A stretch of 64,000 nt of DNA, taken from Ipomoea triloba (Eukaryota; Streptophyta; Magnoliopsida; Solanales; Convolvulaceae). Positions 54,407 to 64,000 of this stretch are shown piece after piece. Numbering within the stretch: position 1 is the stretch's first letter; the number at the start of each line of letters is the position of its first letter. Where the stretch lies: positions 12,538,926 to 12,602,925 of the forward strand of contig NC_044923.1 of assembly GCF_003576645.1 (NCBI RefSeq). Direction: 5' to 3'. The translations under genes were made by a program, and so were the position numbers. The notes under the pieces were generated by a model. It searched no databases, was not told the DNA's origin, and worked only from the letters and a program-made list of their open reading frames with translations.

Positions 54407-55374
54407 AATCTCCCCACACTTTTACTTTGCTTGCCCTCAAGCAAGACAACACTAAGTTAAGCAGATTGAAATACCAGACATCATCAAAAGTAATCACACA
54501 ATTCTAAAGATCAAGTAAATAAGCTCTGCACAAGAAATCAAAAATATGTTGTTCATCTTCCTACTTTGTAAAAATGGGAAAGTGAGTATGGTACCCTCAA
54601 TTGGCTCAAAATGTAAGGACCCCCAAAAACCCCCAAGGTCACCCATTGTTTTGCATGGTAAACCCTCTCAAATACATTAATTCACAAGCAAAGAGGTTTG
54701 ATTCAAGCCACAATTTCCACAGGCCCACTCAGCCGAGCCCACTAATGAGAACGATGCACACGGCCTTTCCAACTTTGCCTCATTTGGCCCCAAAAACCCA
54801 TTTAAACAAGCGTGATAGTGTAACATAAGCCTCTCCACGCATTTTGGCTTAGTGTGAAAATCTCTCCATTTTCTAATCACATCTAGGATGCCCCCATCGA
54901 GTCAACCGCCTTCACGTAGAGCTCTACGCTTTTTTGAAGTCTGTGCAATGATTGCCCAAATCCTACGAGATGGCTCAGCTAATATTTTTCCCTCTCAGGT
55001 AAGGATAGCTTAAAGTCTTTTTTAGCTTTTTTCATTGACTCTTTCGTTTCCAACCCCTCATGCCTTTTACATTTGGGAATAGGGAATCACACAATCTCAC
55101 CAAAATTGAAAAATTCTCTCCTTTTGCCTTGTGCGATACCAAATAAATTCAATTCCAAGTCATACCACCTCACATACCACAATCCTTACCGTGTACACTC
55201 CCATTTCGAGAGATCTTTCACTGAGGTCTATGGAAATGGCGCATTGAACCACAAACAAGCATGCAAAATTGAATCAAAAACCTACTTGGGTCCTATACAA
55301 ATCTCGCACGGTGTAAGGGTGGTTTCCAAACATTTTCAACCAATTGAGCCTACAACACCCCCTTTAACACACAC
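54407..55374 (-). mobile_element. Internal 3' region of the nested LTR element, truncated by CACTA
   Basis: It contains the PPT, the CTTGCTTGAGGGCAAGCAAA block and non-coding sequence matching 37140-38040 in inverse orientation (GTAGAGCTCTACG, AAAAGACTTTAAG/AAAGTCTTAAAAAA, GGGAGTGTACACGG). No protein-coding domain is seen. The match ends at 55374, where a CACTA terminus begins. Confidence 0.65.
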
Positions 55375-55640
55375 TACAAGAAACATCGCGATTCGCGACG
55401 GAAAAATTCTGTCGCGAAACGGGTTTTGCGACGGAATTCGTTCCGTCGTGTATGGGCTCGTCGTATCTTAGTTTGTGACACAAAAATTCCATCGCGAAAT
55501 TTTGCGACGGAATAATTCCGTCGCGAAATATTGCTACGAAATAATTCCGTCGCAATTCCGTCACAATTTGGCTAGGAAATATTTTTAAAAAATTAGGGTA
55601 TCCACGGCTGTTCTTTGTACAACTGACGCGGATACCCTTA
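55375..55640. mobile_element. CACTA (En/Spm) terminal region
   Basis: It starts CACTACAAGAAA, the CACTA terminal repeat. It is followed by sub-terminal TTTTGCGACGGAA/TTCCGTCGCGAAA motifs in both orientations (about seven between 55394 and 55560), the expected transposase-binding array. The other terminus (TTTCTTGTAGTG) was not found before the end of the nest, and no transposase is present, so the element is truncated. Confidence 0.8.
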
Positions 55641-56230
55641 AAAAAAATTTTTAAAAAAAAAAACAAAACCAAAACAATAATATTCCTTATTGCACACGGT
55701 AACTCTCAATACAAACAACTATGAAATTACAATTCCAAAAATTAAACACTTCACTTCCAAAATAGCAAACGCACTAGCAAAAGTCGGACTAATCAGAGCA
55801 AGATTTTTAAGCATGGAAATATGGAAATTGAAACATAAAAGAATGGATTGACAACTTAAACAATGAACCATAAAACGAAAAAGGAAAAAAATGCCTACCT
55901 AGTTTCCATGATACGTGCTTGAAATCAAGAGAGAAAGAGTGCGCGTGTGCGGTGCGTGTGCGATCTGGTGCTACTGGGCAGGTCGAGTAGTAGGGAAGGG
56001 CGGTGGCGGTGGTTGGCTAGTGCGAAGCGGAGAAGCTGCGGTGGCGAAGTGGAAAGTGTGGGGTAGAGGGGAAAGGGAGTCGCGAAGGGTTTAGGCTGAG
56101 GTTTTTGGTTAGGGATTGTTACGACTAAACAAAAGAAAGTAATTTTAATTATTTTTTTTAATTTTTTTTTTAAAATAGAAACATACTGGAACAGAGAAGG
56201 AAATACAACTGGCAGAACACACCGCACCGC
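55641..56230. other. Interior of the truncated CACTA or unidentified sequence
   Basis: Poly-A and poly-T rich stretches surround a GC-richer block (55930-56100) with GTGCG repeats and a chance minus-strand frame. No domain is recognised. The border with the resumed outer LTR is unclear. Confidence 0.3.
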
Positions 56231-57331
56231 TGAACCACTCCACTAGAACTGACAGAGGACTCTCACGGATTATACTGCTCCGCCAACCTCTACCATCACT
56301 ACACTTACGGCAAACCTCAACGAGACACATTATACCATTGAGATGCACCGCAAGGGTAATACCAACGCATAGAACACAAACTTAGATAAAATACACGATA
56401 GCTCATTCCAGTACCCAGAATATGATTAGATTATACATTCCAGCGGTCAAATAACACATGGAATCCCTTCTAAATAACACCAATCATACCAAGAATAAAA
56501 AATGACTAACACAATCTAAGAATATACAAGATAGGCTCAAGAATCCAACAATAGACAAGCTATTTCAAGGAATAATTCATAGGATTCCAAAATACACCAA
56601 AACACACATATATAAGAGAGTGAAAGTAGATTTTGTGAGACATGGAGTGTTACCTTTTAGTCTAGCTTCTTCAAATCAATCTTCCTAGCTCACCCAATCA
56701 TGCCACCATCACCATGATCATCTAAGACCCAAAGATTACCCCAAAGTAACCATAAGAAACCATAAAGACTAGAGAAATGTAAAGGAAAATGCAATCTAAT
56801 GATGATTTTCTACTTACCCAAGCCCAGGGACTCTTAAAAGATAAATCTTGACTTGAGTTCTTGCTAGGAAAAGAAGATGAATTTTGTGTAGGGTTTAGGA
56901 GTGTGGTTGGTGTGAAAATGGAGTAGGAAGGAGGAAAAAGACTAGGCCAACTTTGTTTGTAGAAGGGTTTTATATGGATCATATGAAAAGCTATACATAC
57001 ATAATATATGTATTCTTAGGGTAAATTAATCAAATATGGGCCCTTTTTAATAAGAATGGGCTAAGTCTTGCATAAGAATTAATTCTTAAGAATAAGACTT
57101 GAATCATTAGGGATTTTGGGCCAATAAATGTGTACATATAATTATAAGGGATGAAAATCTCAAATTAATGTCCCTTACACAATTTTATTAGGAAGTTGGG
57201 CTCTTAGAAATTAAATAGGCTAGAGTAGGAGTTATTTATTTATTCAAGAAAATCGGGCTTTATTAATTAAATAACTCTGTGAAAGGAAAAATTATCGGGG
57301 TACAAGGCGTGATTTAATCCGGGGTGTCACA

Positions 57332-57681
57332 GTGATTTCCCTCGCCTAGATGGTCCGCCCTTTTTGTTGGGAGGAGGTGGGGTAGATGGGTGCGGGTCGA
57401 CCTCAACATCGGCAGCCTGGGATGACTCAGCCAGATCTCCTCAGAAGGCTAGACTCTACCGGATGGAGGGAAAATGAATCAACTTTTCAAAATTCGAACC
57501 CGGATCCCGAGGGAAAGCGGATGGCCGACATGTGTCCATTTATTGGGTGGACAACGATCCGTAACCCTCTCGCCTGCCCGCATAGCACCCGATCCACACT
57601 AGATCGTGACATCGGATTTATTGATAGTAGAACCTTTCCCCCCAAACGGTCGTCGCGCTCCGGCCTAGGGGGGCTACTCAA
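57332..57681. mobile_element. Internal segment before an LTR, with polypurine tract
   Basis: It continues beyond the solo LTR target duplication. It ends CCTAGGGGGGCTACTCA (57664-57680), a PPT-like tract just before the LTR at 57682. No domain is recognised in the frames on either strand. Confidence 0.4.
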
Positions 57682-58134
57682 TGGGGATTATTCCCCGTGA
57701 TCCGTGCATGTACAATGGTCGGTATCAAACCCTTGGCACGTGTTATGTGTGACCCGATATATACTGACCCATTTGAAGGTCTTGCCGAACCATCTTGTCT
57801 GCCGAGCTAACGTAATCGGTATCAGACCCTTGGCACACATTTAGAGCACGTGTACGGCTCTTCTTCAGCCCCGATCAGCACTTGTGCATGGATTTCACGT
57901 GCCCGTCATACTGGAAGGCAGGAATCTGTTACCTTCTCTACAACTATAAATACTGCATTTATTACGAAGAAGAAGACTTCTAGTAGATTTCACCAACCAC
58001 CCCATGTCCTGTCTTAGTGCAAATCCCTGAGTTCATTCCTTAAACCAACAAGTAGACAAACAAAGGACCTTTAGTCGGACCGGACTAGTATCTCTTCGTA
58101 GTTGTATCCGTAGCCGAGCGCATTTGCTGTATCA
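57682..58134 (+). mobile_element. LTR (probably 3' LTR) of a gypsy-type element
   Basis: It starts TGGGGATTATTCCCC next to a PPT and ends near GCTGTATCA. A TATA box CTATAAATAC (57945-57954) is in plus orientation. Two copies of GGTATCA(A/G)ACCCTTGGCAC lie at 57720-57739 and 57818-57837. The gag relic at 49410-51353 reads on the opposite strand, so the two may belong to different elements. Confidence 0.5.
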
Positions 58135-59187
58135 AATTTTTATATAAATATTTATTACTCCGTATTTATTATGGCTATTATTCCCACTATCCCACCATCT
58201 TAGTCATTTATGATGTTAAATATAACAATTACCTTTGTATATGTATTCTATACAATGATCAATGATATGGTGGTTTTTTGGAGTTCCTGAATTATTTGCC
58301 TTCAACTTGTTTTTCTTCTTCTCTCGTTCTCTCTTCTCTACTTTATGATTTTGAGCGTATGATTATACATATTCATGTTAGGATACATCTAATTTCATAG
58401 TACATTATCAGCACGAGTGTTCTACATCAATCTTCCGCGAACGCCATGAATAAGCTCCATCAGATTTTTGATCAGTTATTGTAGGGATTTTCCCTACAAG
58501 TCTGCAATTGGTTGTGCATGGTCATCATGAAGAAATTAATTATACTCATTGGAAGATGTTGGGTTATCGTACAGAATTTGCAACACAATGGAAAAGGATA
58601 AAAATAAATTTGGAAACGAAATCAAACAAAAGAGATTGCAATTGAAAATTTGCAATAGTTGTTCATGCGCTTGGGTTTCAAGTTTTAACCTAGCAGTAAA
58701 GAGAACTACAAATTCTTCTCCTCTGTAAAAATTGTTGTTAATGGATATATATCATAAAGGCACTCGGTATGGATCAACCTAGAGGAAGTCGAACTCGATC
58801 AACCACGGAGCTCTAGAGCCAAGCCTGGTGCTCCGACGCGGTGGCTGCGGCTAAGCCCGACCTCGGCCGACCCCAACACTTGGCCGGGTGCTTGGCCCCG
58901 ATTGACGAGATGCGTGAGGCATGGTCTAAGACAGTTGCAACCTCCCCGCCCCTTTTCTCGCGCAGTCCAAGACAGTTGCAATGAGTGAACTAGGATTGAA
59001 ATCGTACCAGCCGAACCATAGCAAGAACGTATTTTCAATAGTATTTCTGATTAGCTAGATTTAAGAATTGTCACTGTTTTGCAAAGTACAGGTCATTCTT
59101 ATTAAGGTGGCTTTTGGACTGATTCTATAAAAAAGAACCATTCAAATGGTAAAGGCATGTATCCATAATCACAACTACTAGCCTTCG
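58135..59187. other. LTR-retrotransposon debris, no gene
   Basis: A ACATTATCAGCACGAG block (58402-58417) resembles the primer-binding neighbourhood of some copia elements. 58780-59000 is GC-rich, with a directly repeated AAGACAGTTGCAA at 58928 and 58969. No reading frame with a recognisable domain is present. Confidence 0.35.
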
Positions 59188-60005
59188 ATGACTAGAACAA
59201 CTGTGAATCCATTGTTTCGAGCTGCTTATTTGGACAACACTGCGAAGCAAAATGTCACATTGTTGGTTCCATGGCTTTGTAAAATTATGGGCAATGCAGA
59301 AAGAAAGAGAAGGGGTCTCGCATCTGAAGGTGACTGCGACATCTGCCTAGGCAAGGAGGAAACCACCATTCACATTCTGCAAGACTGTTGCTAGGCTGAG
59401 GAAGTGTGGGTAGCTACAATTGGGAGAAGTAGGTGGCGGAGATAGAAGTAGCTAAACCCTCGGAGGTGGCTGGAGCAAAACATCATGGTGAGGAACATCG
59501 ATGAGGATCAAAGCGAGTGGATTAGAAAATTTACCATAACTGCCTGGTGGATCTGGAAATGGAGAAACGAAAGAGTTTTAAACGCTAACCAAATGGAGAT
59601 TAACCGAAATGTGGCTTGGATTCGTGAAGCAGACAAAGAGGTGAGTCGGGCATTCATGCGAGAAGCGATCATGCGGAGTAGACCTACCACGGAACATGTT
59701 CTTAGGTTGTGCTGGAAACCCTCCTCCACTCATCGGTTTACTTTGAATGTGGATGCAAGTGTGAAGGCCACCATGAGAGCAGTGAGCATTGGAGGCCTCC
59801 TCAGGAGTGCTGAAGGAACTGGGTTGAAGGATATGTAGGAAAATTTTATTACGCGGATCCAACGGTGAAGGAAATGTGAGCTATTACCACGACCATGAAG
59901 TGGGCATGGGATAGAGGTATTCAAGATATTGAAATTCAGTCTGATGCGAGGGAAGTCATTCGATCAAGTTATTCTTTTGGTGAATTTCTCATAGAAGCAA
60001 CCTGA
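59188..60005 (+). pseudogene. LINE (non-LTR retrotransposon) relic: zf-RVT and RNase H-like domains
   Basis: Frame 1 (59188-59393) has NAERKRRGLASEGDCDICLG then ETTIHILQDC, the zinc-binding domain at the C-terminus of plant LINE reverse transcriptases, and ends in a stop. After an in-frame gap, the frame 59485-59838 reads through WWIWKWRNERV and then FTLNVDASVK, the beginning of the RVT_3 RNase H-like domain, where the first catalytic Asp is kept. A further block DIEIQSDAREVI (about 59925-59960) lies in a shifted frame and corresponds to the later SDS-type acidic residue. Stops break the domain, and the RT and endonuclease are absent. Confidence 0.8.
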
Positions 60006-60579
60006 GAAATTTGACATCATTTTGTATCTCAAAAGTTCTAGTTTGATTACCTTTGTTGCTTAGTAAAGAAAATCGAAAATTATTAGGATAGTGTTTTCAC
60101 ATGCCTAAACACAATGATCAAGTGTTCTTTGTTTGTACTAAGTCTTAAGTTTGTTATAAAAGAGCCATGTTCCTAACAAGTCATACTAAAGTTATTAAAA
60201 TGCTTTTAAAATTGAAGAATATTGAAAATAAGAAGCTAAAAAGTGAAAAATAATGTTGTAGAAGTGGTTTTGATATAAGAAAGAGAATAAAATGTGAATT
60301 TACTATTTTAACCCTCAAATTTTAACTATTTTTTAATTTTACTGTTAGTTTTAACGGTCAGGGACCAAATACGCCACTTTGTTCATAACTGAGGCACTAA
60401 ACTCGGATACGGCCATAACTTAGAGACTGAGCCGGAACTTGGTTAAAGCTTAGGGACCAAAGATGCCATTTTCCCTATAAGTTATCAATGCACATTATTA
60501 CACCATCATAATTTGTATGCCTATTATAGCTTTACCAACATTAGTTCATATTATATTTAGTAGATTAGTAGATAGTAGA
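60006..60579. other. Intergenic with MITE relics
   Basis: AT-rich. A 60303-60475 stretch (TAACGGTCAGGGACCAAATA, CTTAGGGACCAAAGATGCC) looks like a decayed foldback MITE of the type seen at 3412-3874. No gene is seen. Confidence 0.4.
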
Positions 60580-60581
60580 TA

Positions 60582-60831
60582 CTCACTCTGCCCTATTTTA
60601 CCTGTCTTATTTTGGTCAAATCAACTCTTTCTTTATTGCTTGTTTTCTTTAGTAATTTTTTTTTAATTTTTAAATTTAACTTTTTGTGTTTAATAGTACT
60701 TTTAAAGTAATTTCTAAATATATAAATTTTATATATTAATGCTAAACTTAATATTATGAAAAATTAAATTAAAAATAACTTCAGTCAAGCCTCGTTAGAC
60801 GAATCAGACAATCAAAATGGGACGGAGGTAG
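60582..60831. mobile_element. Stowaway-like (Tc1/mariner) MITE
   Basis: The left end CTCACTCTGCCCTATTTTAC and right end ATCAAAATGGGACGGAGGTAG are inverted, resembling the Stowaway consensus CTCCCTCCGTCCC. TA dinucleotides flank it (60580-60581, 60832-60833). It is 250 bp and AT-rich inside. Confidence 0.75.
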
Positions 60832-60868
60832 TAGTAGGTATCTTTACATTTGATATTCATATGCCGCC

Positions 60869-60965
60869 CGCATGGGCAGCTCAACTGGATACAAGGATAA
60901 TGTTTGGAAGAAGAGATTATGTGAGCACAGTGAACGAGATCCTTGGGCTTAGGGATTCAACATTT
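60869..60965 (+). mobile_element. SINE-head relic
   Basis: GCATGGGCAGCTCAACTGGATA resembles the head of the sequence at 45675 (A-box region). No clear B-box or tail is seen. It lies about 210 bp upstream of the DUF493-like start codon. Confidence 0.3.
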
Positions 60966-61176
60966 CGGGAAAAGAAAAGATATTCATATGCCCTTGTGTA
61001 GGGATAGGTTTGTCATAGCAAAAATAAGTGATGCTCGTATTCGTTAGCACGTGCATAACACTCGCCCCCAAAAATTGGCACCGGCAATTATATAGATTTA
61101 TTACGGAGTACAGTATATTACAGGTTCTGAAATCTCTAGTCATTAGAACACAGGGAGGGAACATCCGCTAACCGCA

Positions 61177-61963
61177 ATGGCCTCCAAGACCGTGCTCAGA
61201 GCTGTCTTCATAGCAGAGCCATGGCGACCTCTGCCTAGAAAGACAGCCCCCTTCTCCGCGCCCTTTTTTTTTACCCAAAACCTCTCACCGCCCCATTTGC
61301 GTTGTAGTTGTAAGCTCATAAAGGCCCGAAGGTATTATACGTTCCCAAGAAGAACTCAACCTCTGAATTGCTCCAATAATGAAACCCCATCGTCATCTCC
61401 CGAAGATTTTGAGCAAAATCCTCCTCAAGAAGCAGTTCTCAAGGCGATTTCAGGTCTATATAGTTGAAATTTCCAGTTTTCTTTCTGCATTTCTTTAATC
61501 ATTCATATAATTGCATAGATTCTGGTAATGTGGTTTAACTAAGTTCATTCTGTGATTTTTTATTTTTTTTTTAATTTAGATTGTTCTGTGTGTAAAAATC
61601 AACAGAGAATACAACTTTTTTTTAGTAGAAAAGCCAAAGTATGATGCCATTTTTACTGGTCTTTCATTTCTAGTTAGTTTATTCCATATTCTGATGAACC
61701 TATGATGGCCATGTTACTGAATACTAATCTGGAGAAGCCTATTTGTGGTAGGTTAATTAGTGAGAGGGAACAAGGAGTATGGAAATTGATTAAAGATTTT
61801 AGCTTCAGCATTAATTAACTTTAGTGAATTGAACACACTGTTTATTGTGGGTGTTGCAGAAGTGTCTAAGACAGAAGGGAGGGTGGGCCAGACTACGAAT
61901 ATGGTTATTGGAGGCACTACACATGATGATTCCACCAATGAATGGCTTGCTTTGGATAAGAAG
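61177..61963 (+). CDS. Plastid-targeted DUF493 (YbeD-like) protein, first two exons (3' part outside window)
   Basis: CDS is join(61177..61453, 61860..61963, beyond), 127 codons in the window. The splice TTTCAG|GTCTAT ... GTTGCAG|AAGTG gives AISEVSKTEGRVGQTTNMVI. Exon 2 then reads GGTTHDDSTNEWLALDKK and meets a donor AAG|GTATGC. The N-terminal 60 or so residues are rich in Arg, Ser and Pro and poor in acids, as in chloroplast transit peptides. The VGQTTNMVIGG...STNEWL.LD.K block is the start of the plant version of the DUF493/YbeD fold by my recollection; YbeD-like proteins are small ferredoxin-fold proteins of unclear role. The continuing exon was not found up to 64000. A TATA-like ATTATATAG lies at about 61086. 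Confidence 0.7.
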
Positions 61964-62559
61964 GTATGCTTTCTTATCTAACTGCACAACTACTTTTACA
62001 GATTACACAGTTTAAATGGTTGAGATTCTCAAAATTGTTAAGTGTATTGCAATGCATTAGTTTGAAAATAATTAAGGAGACACAATTGTAGTCCCTCTCT
62101 AGAATCCCTCTTGCCCCTAGACTAAGCTATAATTAAAATAAAATTTTGCCTACTTCCCTTCTTAGGGAAGCTGTTACTTATCGTCTATAATAATATAGAA
62201 AAAGGAAACAATGAATCACTCAGTAATTTATTGATTTTAACTCCCAAAATGATGCAATTTGGATCCCATGATTATTTCCCCTATCATGGCCATCCCCTAG
62301 AAAATTAGCCTTGTCCACGATGCTAATGGCTGCTAGCTGGTCTTTGATTGATCAATGATATGAAGTGTCAGCCTCCATTGCCTCCAACTCCCCCAATGCC
62401 GTTGTCCTCATTTTTTGCTGCAATTATGGCCGTAAACACTTGTTTGGACAGTTATGTATCAGGTTGTATGGCTGCTTACATCTAAAGCAAAGACCTTTAG
62501 CATTGCAGTCTAAATATTCCTAGTGTTAGTACTGGCAGGTGCCCCTTTGCCTAGCTGTA

Positions 62560-63400
62560 GTGTTATGGGTGGCAGACATTGCTTGGTGCTGAAAAGCTGT
62601 GGTGCTATTACCTATATCATAAACTTGTAGTGGACTGCTTCTTCTTTGGGGTGGGAAATCATGTTGTTGGCGGGATTAAGGTGATCCACACGTGCTTGGC
62701 TTACAAGCCCAGTGGTCCAACCCAATTCATAGGTCCACCTTTTAAATGCTCTGTCAACCATAGGTTTCCTGTGAGTTACACACTCCAATTCCCGTTTCGC
62801 TGTATGTGCATCCTTCATGGCAGTTTGCAGGTCCAGCATGTTAGTTGGGCGTAATTGCTCATGAATTTCTTCCTTCAGTCCTTTGAGGTATAGTCCCAAC
62901 TCCCGACTAATGTTAGGTGCGAGGCCGGAAATCTGTTCTGCTCGTGCCCAGAACTCGTTTGTAAAACTCTCCACTGTTTCCCGTTGGTGGAGAGCTGCCA
63001 TTTGCTTGATTGGAGGGGCGGATGAATTGCTGCCGAATTGGTCCATGAGTTCTATTTTTAATTGCCCCTAGTTAGTATAAGAGTTTGTTGTTGCATTCAT
63101 CTAAGTGAATGCAGTGTTGCCCCCTCCATGCTCAGAAAAGTTGACACTTTTGACTTTTAGATCGTCTTGTGTTTCTTGGATCGTAAAGTATTGCTCTGCC
63201 CTAGCAATCTAGCCGATTGGATTGGTACCATCAAAATTTACAATCTTTATGTTCCTGGCAGTTACTGTAATTCATCCAGGGTCATCATGTGACTTGGAGT
63301 CTTGTTGATTGTCGATTTCTCCAATGGAGACTCTTCGTCAATGGTTGTCTTGTTGACCCCTCTTGTCTTAGCTTGTGATTTGTTTTGCAGTGAAAGTGAC
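62560..63400 (-). pseudogene. Gypsy-type gag relic in the intron
   Basis: The minus-strand frame 63046-62612 (144 aa) reads MDQFGSNSSAPPIKQMAALH, then ESFTNEFWARAEQISGLAPN, then FLKGL-like YLKGLKEEIHEQLRP and LQTAMKDAHTAKRELE. That order (LKQ..SV..Y...FE......GL......F..GL...I) is the retrotransposon gag (PF03732-like) pattern. No zinc knuckle, protease or RT follows in frame. Similarity may continue upstream to about 63400 with stops. It is antisense to the host gene. Confidence 0.7.
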
Positions 63401-63961
63401 CAAATCTGTGAGGCAAGTAGTGACCTCTACTAATAATAATAATGATAATCTAAATCTAGAAATCTTATAAGAGGGAATCTGGGTTAGTACCCTGATATAT
63501 GTCCATATTTCTATGCTTATTGAGTTGTAGATTAAGCTGCACATATTGTACTATCATTTTTATGGACAAAATTATCCTTACACCTTTAAATTTCCATTAG
63601 TATATATTAAATGCTACAGTATCATATTTAATCATTTACCATATTTAAAATTCTTTAATAATTATAAATCATACATTTTTACCCAAATTATCAACTATAC
63701 TTTTTAATATAATATGAATTCTACAATTATGAATTTTATGGCTTTTTTTAAAAAAATTTATATACTATTATTTTTAAAAAAAATATTTCAATATAACTAT
63801 GATTCTAACATTGATTGGCATTTATTTTTGTGCACTGTGTTTAGAAAAGACTAGTAATAACAATAAAAAATAAATAAATAAGTAAACAAATGAATAAACA
63901 AATTTATTGCAAGGAAAAGAAAATAATTAAGGAGACACAATTGTACTCCCCTCCTTGCAAG

Positions 63962-63966
<5 letters not shown>

Positions 63967-64000
<34 letters not shown>
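63967..64000. other. Poly-C run at the window end
   Basis: More than 30 consecutive C end the window. As with the G runs at 5057-5134, this probably marks a contig end or sequencing artefact next to a gap. Confidence 0.8.

Larger units (their letters stand above)
51359..57331 (-). mobile_element. Solo LTR split by nested insertions
   Basis: On the minus strand it starts TGTGACACCCCGGATTAAAT (57331) and ends CCAGTGTTTTAGGGGCGTTACA (22 bases, to 51359). The flanks GTGAC (51354-51358) and GTGAT (57332-57336) are a 5-bp target duplication with one mismatch. A TATA box (CATATAAAACCC, about 56974-56963, minus) supports the orientation. The interior is interrupted by a MITE (51785-52085), an LTR element (52906-55374) and a CACTA end (55375 onward). 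The LTR itself probably includes 51359-52905 and about 56230-57331. Short repeats of GAGCCGAAGCTCATGCCGCC lie at 52440-52590. Confidence 0.6.
61964..64000. other. Intron (open-ended) of the DUF493-like gene, filled with retroelement DNA
   Basis: Begins GTATGC. A direct repeat of about 30 bp containing AAAATAATTAAGGAGACACA occurs at 62064 and 63919, bracketing 1.85 kb with a gypsy gag. 63430-63880 is AT-rich. The window ends in poly-C. No acceptor leading to the expected next exon was identified. Confidence 0.5.

Noticed and set aside
55925..56348. Minus-strand ORFs of 67-100 aa
   Set aside because: Low-complexity Pro/Ser/Lys frames in CACTA or LTR debris without any domain.

Overview
This is AT-rich, transposon-dense nuclear DNA from a flowering plant, most likely a dicot. 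Support comes from plant gene families split by GT-AG introns, many MITEs, tRNA-derived SINEs, Ty3/gypsy LTR elements of several lineages, LINE, CACTA, PIF/Harbinger and Helitron pieces, and long (AT)n, (ATT)n and (CAA)n arrays. The repeat style reminded me of Convolvulaceae (Ipomoea-like), but I cannot prove a genus.

I support four ordinary protein-coding genes, all on the + strand. (1) 9191-11653: a GPI-anchored non-specific lipid-transfer protein (LTPG type), two exons, 179 aa. (2) 17676-19059: a DUF579 glucuronoxylan 4-O-methyltransferase (GXM type), two exons, 284 aa. (3) 46284-47901: a PLP-dependent-transferase-fold protein resembling molybdenum cofactor sulfurase, three exons, 360 aa, with one GC-AG intron. 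(4) 61177 onward: the first two exons of a plastid-targeted DUF493/YbeD-like protein, whose remaining exons lie beyond the window. They have no evident functional link; they are separate islands between transposons. Pseudogene fragments include a FAR1/MULE-type gene (760-1465, -) and an acyl-activating-enzyme fragment (15592-15838, +).

Layout: 1-8.9 kb holds a 3' LTR, FAR1 and Harbinger relics, several MITEs and an N gap bounded by poly-G. 9-12.8 kb holds the LTPG gene and a nested MITE pair. 13.2-14.9 kb is a degenerate gypsy element. 15.6-19.1 kb holds the AAE pseudogene and the GXM gene. 21.6-27.8 kb is one solo LTR inflated by a triplicated block with single Ns at the joins. 28-34 kb holds Helitron termini, a hAT-like foldback and a Tat-type gypsy pol relic. 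34.5-39.4 kb is a non-autonomous LTR element. 39.6-45.1 kb holds MITEs plus two giant perfect palindromes meeting at one N. 45-48 kb holds the third gene. 48.1-58.1 kb holds SINEs, a gypsy gag relic and a nested LTR/LTR/CACTA stack. 59.2-60 kb is a LINE relic. 61.2-64 kb is the 5' part of the fourth gene with a gypsy gag in its intron.

The strongest unusual signals are probably assembly products: a 1,859-bp exact tandem copy plus a third partial copy, and two perfect palindromes of 1,314 and 2,948 bp. All are delimited by single Ns at 23485, 25345 and 42162. I found no convincing new biological system. The more biological points are the nested transposons, the palindromic-hairpin repeats in related LTR elements, and the loss of catalytic residues in relic proteins.
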